From: Neocallimastix lanati (nom. inval.)
Taxonomy: Eukaryota > Neocallimastigomycota > Neocallimastigomycetes > Neocallimastigales > Neocallimastigaceae
NCBI GenBank assembly: GCA_016946835.1
Contig: JACVTC010000402.1
Coordinates: 1 to 32,006 of the forward strand
Length of the DNA: 32,006 nucleotides
Direction: 5' to 3'
Below, in pieces: positions 24,384-32,006 of this stretch (positions are counted from its first letter, which is position 1; every line of letters begins with the position of its first letter). Under the pieces are notes generated by a model. It saw only the letters and a list, made by a program, of their open reading frames with translations, searched no databases and was not told where the DNA came from. The position numbers were made by a program, and so were the translations under genes.

Positions 24384-24948
24384 ATTGATATTATTGTTGC
24401 CTTCCTAAATCCAAATCTCACTGAAGAAGTATACATGAAACCGCCTGAAAGGCATCCAGATTATAATAAAAAGTTTTTAAGGCTATATATGGATTTAAGC
24501 TAAGCAGAAAAAGAATTGAATAATGAATTAAAATAATTTCTATATAAACCTGATATTTAAACAATTAATAAAACTTTATATGTAAATAAAAAAATCAAAA
24601 TATTATTAATTGTATTTTTTGAGTATATATTTATCAAAATGTATAGGAAATTATTTTTTCTGTCAATAAAGCAGTCAGAAAATCAAAAGGAACTCACAAT
24701 AGAAAATTAAGAGAACGTTTGAAAAATATTCTGATTTTATTATATAAAGTAATTTATAATGTGAAATAAGATTAAACAGCATTATATTAAATATAAAAGT
24801 AATTTAGTAGATGGATTAACGAAATTCCTGAAAAATATTTTTATAGATATTTCTAAAAAATTGTGTCTACCACAAAGTCGACAATTAAAAGATTGTAATT
24901 TAAACTTAAATTTTAAGTGGGGAAGAAATACTAGAAAGGGATAATCTA
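24384..24948 (+). pseudogene. Ty1/copia reverse transcriptase and RNase H relic
   Basis: The plus frame from 24384 reads IDIIVAFLNPNLTEEVYMKP then PERHPDYNKKFLRLYMDL, the copia palm start (DVxxAFLNxxLxEEVYMxxP). Stops follow, then LYKPDI and KILLIVFFEYIFI, where the YVDD catalytic box has been replaced by FFEY. Most of the remainder is deleted or scrambled; near 24795 NLVDGLTKFLKN is the LADxLTK end of RNase H, and GTGGGGAAG near 24916 is a possible polypurine tract. No clear TG start follows, so the LTR is decayed. The copy is inactive. Confidence 0.82.
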
Positions 24949-25084
24949 TGAAGAATATTATTTATGAAAAATAGACTTTATTTATTGAAAATAAACAATA
25001 TTTATAAATTTAATAATATAATAAAATAAAATTGTAAAAAATAATATTTCTGTCCTTAAAAAAGACATAAAAATAAGTAATTAA
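24949..25084. other. AT-rich spacer
   Basis: Nothing recognisable beyond a possible decayed LTR start after the copia relic. Confidence 0.4.
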
Positions 25085-25620
25085 ATATTTTTTATTTTTT
25101 TTTAGTTCGGGTTTCACCACATTTTAGAATATTTAGGTAGTCACAACACTTCCTTATGATTTCCAATTACGAAAATTATCCCTACTAGACGGTCTTACGG
25201 AGTGTTCAAGCAATTTGCGCTATGTCATTCAAAATATTATTGAGAATTTTCTAGTATATATATATATATATATATTTTTTTTTTCTCAGAGTGTTTCTCC
25301 AGTGCCTAACTTCCCTTTCAAGTCGAGGTTAATATAACCTAACCCAATGAAATTTGTACTAGCTTACTTGGTAATTGTATATTAATTAGAAAATTAGTTT
25401 ACGTAGAATTTATCTTAATAACTTAAACCCATACAATAGGAATTCCTTTCGTAGATATATTTAATAACAGTAATTGTGCACCCCCTCTCAGGGCCAGAGT
25501 GAGGGAATTATCTTATTTATATTATCTATAAGATAAAAATAATTTGTATATATAAAGAGAGGAGAAATACTTACTTTTAATCATTGCAATCAAATTCAGT
25601 AAAACCAGTTTGTGAGTAGA
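25085..25620. other. Complex patch of unknown nature with TATA-like box
   Basis: The base mix here is markedly less AT-biased than around it. It holds TTCGGGTTTCACC, ACGGTCTTACGGAG, a CCCTCTC...GTGAGGG imperfect hairpin (about 25484-25507), a (TA)n run near 25255 and, on the plus strand, TATATATAAAGAGAGGAG at 25547-25564, which resembles the boxes before genes 1 and 2. The minus strand at 25128 begins TGTTGTGACTACC after a purine-rich word, which could be an LTR edge. I find no frame of useful length. It may be an LTR or promoter region of an unknown element. Confidence 0.35.
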
Positions 25621-26211
25621 AATAATAATAAATAATGTATAAAAATCTTACTATTAAAAATATTTATATTGATGTTCTTAAAATATAAATAATAAAAATT
25701 ATTTATTTTTTTAATTATTTGTTACATGAAATTAAGAATAGAAATAATAATTTTTCTTTTATTAACTTATCTTTTGTTTATCTATTATTAATTAATAATA
25801 AATTGAAATTATAAGAATCTATAAATAGTGATTATTAAATAAATAAAAAATTGAAAGTAAAAAAAAAAAAATTCAATATATCTTGATTACAAATAAAATA
25901 AAAATAAAAAAAAAAAGAATAATAAAAAATTTTATTTTATTTTTTGTGTTTTTTTTTTATTTTTTTTAAAGATTGTATACTTTAAAATTATTTTTTAAAA
26001 AATTTTAATTATTAAAAGTTAAATAAAATAAAATATAAAAAAATATAAAATTTATCAATCTGTAAGAAAGAAATTTCTATAAATTTATTGACTAAATTTA
26101 AATTCTGAAATAAATAAATAAATAAAGATATAAATGTTTAAATTAAATTTATAAATGTATAATTTAAGAAATAAAGAAATATAGAAACAGTAAAATTAAA
26201 TTAGATACTTT

Positions 26212-26250
<39 letters not shown>

Positions 26251-28355
26251 TGTACCCTAGACTAAAGTTAAAAAGGGATATAGATTCATATATTTAATGC
26301 TTCCTGTATAATTTTCCAATATCTCGCCATTTCCCATCTTTTCTTATAATAAAATACCACTAATTAATGATATGATAAATCAGTTTAAAGTATCATTTTT
26401 TCAAAAAATGATATTACTAATTATTTATAGATAAAATTTTATATTATTAATTTTTAATCTTGTATCAAACCAATAAAGATTATATATGTAATTGAAGATA
26501 AAAAAAATAAGAAATCAAGAAAGATTCAATTTCTCAATATTAGATTATTATTAATATAAAATGTTTTATAAAAAATATTTGTTTCAACTTTTAATTTTAT
26601 AAGAGTAGTTTTTAAATGTAAAATGTTTTTACATTTATTGCTAAAATAACTTTCTAGGATTATTATTAATTTTATTTTTAACACTTTTCTTTTTTCAATT
26701 TAAATTTTTATTATTTATAAAAAATTAAACTCTTCTTGATACCCATATTTTATGTTTTGTATAAAAAAATTCATTGACACGTAAATTCGAAAGATAATTT
26801 ATGTTTATATTATAAATAATTTTTAAAAAAAAAAAGAATAGATAAAAATTCTTAAATTATTAATAATTACATATAAATTATTAGTTGAATATAAAAATAA
26901 ATTTAATAAAATATTTAATTAAAAAGAAAAAAATCAAAAAAAAAAAAAAAAAATAAGGAAATAATTAAGTTGAATGAAAAAAAAAAAAAAAAAAAAAAAA
27001 ATAAAAAATTTAAAAATTTAAAGTTATAAATAATTACTAGGATGAAGTGAGGAATACATTAAAGAGAATGAATGTCAATATACAAAGATATGGATCTCCT
27101 CTTTCTAGAAAAGTTTAAATTGATTCTCTTCTTGAAAAATATAAATAATAATCTAAGAAAAAATTTTAATTTTTATTTAATTGTTCTAATTGATAATATT
27201 TATTGAGTATAATATAAACTAGTTTCAAATATATATTCATATAATATTATTTTTAATTTAATTATATAAAATGTGTATTATTTTTTTTTGTAATTTTATT
27301 TTTAATTTTATATTTGATTTTAGTTTCAACTTGACTTTATTTATTTTTTATTTTTTATGTTTTCTATTATATAAAAATGAAATTTCTCGGATTTTGTTTT
27401 TTTTTTAAATATTATATAATATATTATTTTTTTTAATTATTAAATATTTTTTATTCATTAATTTAATTAAAACTTTAAAAAATATAAAATATAGATAAAA
27501 TATTAAAAAATTATACTCAATAATTTACTGAAATTTTTTAATATAAAAATAGATTTTTTACTTTTTTTGTTACATAATATATATATTATTGTCCCTATAA
27601 ATAAAAAATATTAATATATATTTTTTATAATATTTAATTAAAAATAAGTTATTATTGTTTTCTAAATTCATATTAATAACATAATAAATATGTATTTATT
27701 AGCATAAATTCCTAATATGATATTATATATATAAAACCATAAATTTTTATTAATATTTTTTAAAATTCTGATAAATTATGTTTAACGTCTTAATATATTA
27801 TTATATATACTTTACTAATAATATTAGCATTTAAAATAAAATAATTCTGAAATTTAACAATAAAACTATTTATATTATTTTTACTTATTTAATCATTTAT
27901 TTAATAGAAATTATATAAAAAACATTTACTATAAATATTTAAATATATATAATAGATTTACTGATTATTGAAAAATTAAAGTTAATAAAGTTTTTTATTA
28001 AATTTTTTTTTGTAATTAATAATAATTTTGTTTTATTTTATTTCTTTTATGTAATTAAAAATTTATTTAAAAATAAATATATTTTGAATAAAAATATTAT
28101 ATTTTAGAAAAAAGATTTATATTAAAAAATTTTTTTAAAATTTTACATCAATTAAGATTAATACATTTTAAAAAGAAAGTTAATTTTTTTTTATTTTTTT
28201 ATTTTACACTTTATTCTATAATTTTTATTTATTAATATATATAAATATTTTTAATTTTTTAATTATTTATACATAAAAGTAAAATCATAATCATATATAA
28301 AATATCTTTTTTAATAATTAAAGCACTATTAGAGTATTATAATATTTTTTAAATT
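25621..28355. other. Long AT-rich spacer with no gene
   Basis: About 2.7 kb without open frames or repeats beyond homopolymers, a (TA)n run at about 26214-26245 and poly-A runs near 26940 and 26980. TATATAAAATA at about 28294 lies some 55 nt before the ankyrin-like gene and could be its TATA box, though such words are common here. Confidence 0.6.
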
Positions 28356-29504
28356 ATGAAAAGAATGAAAATAATGAAAACAAATGATATTCTTTCAGAA
28401 AAACAGAAATTAATTTTAGAATTACTTAAGAGGAATAATATTGATAAATTAAAAGATTATATTAATAGTTTAGAAACTCCTCTTTATTTTTTAAATAGTA
28501 CTAATTTCGATCTACTTACTTTGGCTTTAAGTTTAAATTGCACTTTCTATATTATAAAATTAATCTATAACAGGTGTAATTATAAAACTTTAAATTATAT
28601 AGTTAAAGATATATATCATTTATATGATATGAGTAATCACAAAGATGAAACTATTGTAAATTATCAAAATAGTTTAGAAGTTTTAATGGATTCAAATAAT
28701 AATGTAAAATCACCACTTTTAGTATCATTAGAATTTTCTGATTTTCAATCAGTTGAATTTTTAATTAATAAAGGAGCTGACATGTATTTCAAAATAAATG
28801 GTAAATATATTTTAGAAATTTTAAGAGAAGAAAATTTATTAACTATGAGAAAATTAAATTTTCTCTTAAAAAATGGCTTTAGTTTAAAAAAATTTAAGAT
28901 TGAACGACTCAGCAATTTTGAATTTAAATATATTAAAAAGTGCTTAGAAAACTTTGTTTTTGATATAAATTTTATAAAATATCTACTTAATTTATATAAA
29001 AATAAAGCTGGAATTTCAAAAAGAAAATTTAACCATAGGGTTAATAATGAAATAAATAAAATTGAAATCCCAATGGAATTATATTTGAAATATTTAGACA
29101 GGAAAGATTACAAGAAAGTAGAATATCTTTATAAATATTATGGTACAGAAAAAACAAGATCATTTAAGGATTTTATTATTTTTTATTTAAATTATTTTGA
29201 TAGAAATTTTAATAAAAAATCATTTTATGATTTTTTTAATTTTATTATAAACAATGAAAACACATTTCCATTTAGTAAAGAGTATGCAATTAATGAAAAT
29301 GAAACCATTATAATAAATAAAAAATTAAAAATAGTTGAACTAATAAAAAATAATAATAATTTAAAATTAGAAACATTTTTGAAAAACAATAATTATATTC
29401 TTCATTGTTTATATTCAAGCAAAAGTGAAATTTTGAAATTAATTAATGAATATAGCGTTTCATCAGATATAGTTGATATTCTTCGAAAGTATTTTTTAAT
29501 TTAA
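28356..29504 (+). CDS. Ankyrin-repeat-like protein
   Basis: The single-exon 382-residue protein is the only clear plus-strand gene. One good ankyrin repeat is visible at 118-148, KSPLLVSLEFSD followed by VEFLINKGADMYF, with the classic L-x-x-[AS] helix and L-x-x-G-A-D turn. Weaker repeats fit at about 49-80 (FDLLTLALSLN, IIKLIYNRC) and 153-180 (LNFLLKNGFSL). The C-terminal 200 residues are rich in Lys, Asn, Phe and Tyr, mostly helical-looking, without a motif I know. No signal peptide or membrane segment is seen. The start follows an in-frame TAA two codons upstream; M4 or M7 are alternative starts. Its base use is richer in G and C than the flanks. Similar ankyrin-type families are common in gut fungi; partner and role are unknown. 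Confidence 0.8.
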   Translation: MKRMKIMKTNDILSEKQKLILELLKRNNIDKLKDYINSLETPLYFLNSTNFDLLTLALSLNCTFYIIKLIYNRCNYKTLNYIVKDIYHLYDMSNHKDETIVNYQNSLEVLMDSNNNVKSPLLVSLEFSDFQSVEFLINKGADMYFKINGKYILEILREENLLTMRKLNFLLKNGFSLKKFKIERLSNFEFKYIKKCLENFVFDINFIKYLLNLYKNKAGISKRKFNHRVNNEINKIEIPMELYLKYLDRKDYKKVEYLYKYYGTEKTRSFKDFIIFYLNYFDRNFNKKSFYDFFNFIINNENTFPFSKEYAINENETIIINKKLKIVELIKNNNNLKLETFLKNNNYILHCLYSSKSEILKLINEYSVSSDIVDILRKYFLI

Positions 29505-30004
29505 AATTTTTATGATAAATCAATTAATAATTAAATTATAATACTCTCTAATTATTTAAAAGTATTAATAAATTTGTATTAAAATTTATTTTATTATTAA
29601 TGTATTAATTTTATTTTTTATTGAAAATTTTATATATTTCATGTAATTTTTTATATTAATATTTATTATAATGATATTATATTGAAACATGTAGCATTTT
29701 TATTATTTTATACGAAACAAATATTAAATAAAATAAAAAAAAAAAAAATTAATATATTACATAAAATAATTAAAAAATTTCTTTTAAATACTAAAAAAGA
29801 TTTTTTATAAAAAAAAGAATAAAAAAAAATATATAAAAGAAATATATATTCTTATTAATTTTTAAAAATTATTTTTTAAATATTTTTATATTTGTTTTTT
29901 AATAAAATATATTTTTTATTTCATTTTAATTCTTTTTTTTTTTTTTTTTTTTTTATTTATTTTTATTTATAGTATATTTTATTAAAATAATAATGTAATT
30001 TTTT
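29505..30004. other. AT-rich spacer with no gene
   Basis: Homopolymers and mixed AT sequence separate the ankyrin-like gene from the satellite array. Confidence 0.6.
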
Positions 30005-30046
30005 GTTTTGTTTTTATATTAATTTTGAAATTTCAGTAAATTAATT

Positions 30047-30077
<31 letters not shown>

Positions 30078-32006
30078 CATATATTTTGTATTTAACTAAA
30101 AAATAATAAAATTTTATTAATTAAATTATTTATGATTATTTTACATTTAAAATAGTGTTCACGTTACTTGACGACCTATTAAAAAACTTTTCATTGTTTT
30201 GAGATAAAAAAAAATAAAGAAAAATGAACATATAACGTAAACTAATAATAAATAATTTATTAATATTATTTGGATTTTAATTTTTTTTTTTTTTGTTAAA
30301 TTAATTTTGAAATTTCAATAAATTAATTCAAAGACTTTACAGATTTTAATTTCCATCATTTTTGTATTTAAACTAAAAAATATTAAGAATTTATTAATTA
30401 AATTATTTATGATTATTTTACATATAACATAGTTTTCACGTTACTTGACAAACTATTAAAATTAATATTTCATTTTTTTTTTAAAAAAAAAAAAAAGAAT
30501 ATAAATCATAATAAAATAGTAATAAATAAAATATATAGTTATTATTTGGATTTTTCAATAGTTTTATTTTTTTTGTGTTAAATTGATTTTGAAATTTCAA
30601 TAAATTAATTCAAAAATTTTACATAATTTTTTTCCATCATATTTGTATTTAACTAAAATATACTAAAAATTTATTAATTAAATTATTTATGATCATTTCA
30701 CATAAAACATAGTGTTCACGTTACTTGATAAATATTAAAAAATACATTTCATATTTTTGAGATAAAAAAATAAAGAAAAATGAATATAAAACATATGAAA
30801 AAATAATAAATAAAATATTTGGTTATTATTTGGATTTTAAAATAGTTTTATTTTTTTTTGATAAATTAATTTTGAAATTTCAATAAATTAATTCAAAGAT
30901 TTTATAGATATTAATTTCCATCATTTTTATATTTAACTAGAAATTACTGAGAATTTATTATTTAATTTATTTATGTGTAATTTACATATAAAATATAGTT
31001 CACGTTACTTGACAAACTATTAAAAAATACATTCCATTTTTTTGAGATAAACAATAAAGAAAAATAAATATAAATCATATAAAAAAAAAAAAATAAATAA
31101 AATATTTGGTTAATATCTGGATTTAGAATAGTTTTATTTTATTTTTGTTAAATTAATTATGAAATTTCAATAAATTAATTCAAAATTTTACAAGATTTAA
31201 TTTCCATTATTTTTATATTTAACGAAAAAATTATAAGAATTTATTAAATTAATTATGATAATTTTACATATAACATAGTGTTCACGTTACTTGATAAATA
31301 TTAAAAAATACATTTCATATTTTTGAGATAAAAAAATAAAGAAAAATGAATATAAAACATATGAAAAAAATAATAAATAAAATATATAGTTATTATTTGG
31401 ATTTTTCGATAGTTTTATTTTGTTTTTATTAAATTAATTTCGGAATTTCAATAAATTAATTCAAAGATTTTACAAGATTTAATTTCCATCATTTTTATAT
31501 TTAACGAAAAAAATTATAAGAATTTATTAAATTAATTATGATAATTTTACATATAACATAGTGTTCACGTTACTTGATAAATATTAAAAAATACATTTCA
31601 TATTTTTGAGATAAACAATAAAGAAAAATAAATATAAAATATATTTAAAAAATAATAAAAAATATATAGTTATTATTTGGATTTTTCGATAGTTTTATTT
31701 TGTTTTTATTAAATTAATTTCGGAATTTCAATAAATTAATTCAAAGATTTTACAAGATTTAATTTCCATCATTTTTATATTTAACGAAAAAATTATAAGA
31801 ATTTATTAAATTAATTATGATAATTTTACATATAACATAGTGTTCACGTTACTTGATAAATATTAAAAAATACATTTCATATTTTTGAGATAAACAATAA
31901 AGAAAAATAAATATAAAATATATTAAAAAATAATAAATAAAATATATAGTTATTATTTGGATTTTTCGATAGTTTTATTTTATTTTTGTTAAATTAATTA
32001 TGAAAT
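30005..32006. repeat. ~280-bp tandem satellite, at least seven units, cut by window end
   Basis: Each unit carries the word GTTCACGTTACTTGA, starting at 30157, 30434 (first base changed), 30714, 30998, 31280, 31563 and 31842, giving periods of 277, 280, 284, 282, 283 and 279 bp. Other shared words are TTGAAATTTCAATAAATTAA, TTTCCATCATTTTTAT and TTTTGAGATAAA. The leftmost units are the most diverged and the rightmost nearly identical, as expected at the edge of an array that is homogenised internally. No frame is open across it. Confidence 0.95.

Noticed and set aside
30005-32006. CRISPR-like array
   Set aside because: The spacing of the kept 15-base box is regular, but the DNA between boxes is itself repeated, which is a satellite and not unique spacers; the genome is also eukaryotic.

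Overview
The window looks like nuclear DNA of an anaerobic gut fungus (Neocallimastigomycota: Neocallimastix, Piromyces, Anaeromyces and relatives). Three things point there: extremely A+T-rich spacers full of homopolymers and simple repeats; proteins with long asparagine tracts encoded by (AAT)n; and an expanded family of AAA-ATPase-like / PD-(D/E)XK proteins together with an ankyrin-type protein, which I know to be abundant in that group. This is inference from composition and gene content. No marker gene fixes the species.

Layout. 1-594: 3' end of a decayed Ty1/copia element (RNase H tail, polypurine tract, LTR). 1222-5430 (-): intact gene 1, a 1402-residue protein made of two fused ATPase+nuclease modules. 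5431-8455: AT-rich spacer, tetranucleotide repeats and decayed family fragment A. 8456-11386: poly-A tracts and a more complex patch holding short coding relics, one with an FADD box. 11387-12470: ATT repeats interrupted by a G+C-richer element of about 440 bp plus T-tail, with a tRNA-like head. 12471-13946: homopolymer spacer. 13947-14473: second copia relic and its LTR. 14601-15366: family fragment D. 15367-16428: composite AAAAT satellite. 16614-17124: decayed LTRs. 17340-22229 (-): gene 2, a 1259-residue paralogue of gene 1 whose nuclease end is broken by frameshifts. 22720-23213: family fragment C. 23653-23912: solo LTR with a perfect 5-bp target-site duplication. 24384-24948: third copia relic. 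25085-25620: unexplained complex patch with a TATA-like box. 28356-29504 (+): ankyrin-like gene. 30005-32006: seven core boxes of a ~280-bp satellite running off the window.

The main story is a local family of five copies of one gene (two long, three decayed), all on the minus strand and surrounded by retrotransposon remains. The two long copies share their 3' flank, an LTR of the same family beyond that flank, a TATA-like box about 220-275 nt upstream, and an N-terminal basic cluster that looks like a nuclear localisation signal. Each protein carries a catalytically plausible C-terminal ATPase module and an N-terminal module that has lost key Walker B and nuclease residues and gained a poly-Asn insert. 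This suggests a nuclear, DNA-directed NTPase/nuclease with one active and one structural or regulatory half. The function is not known to me and is inferred only from motifs.
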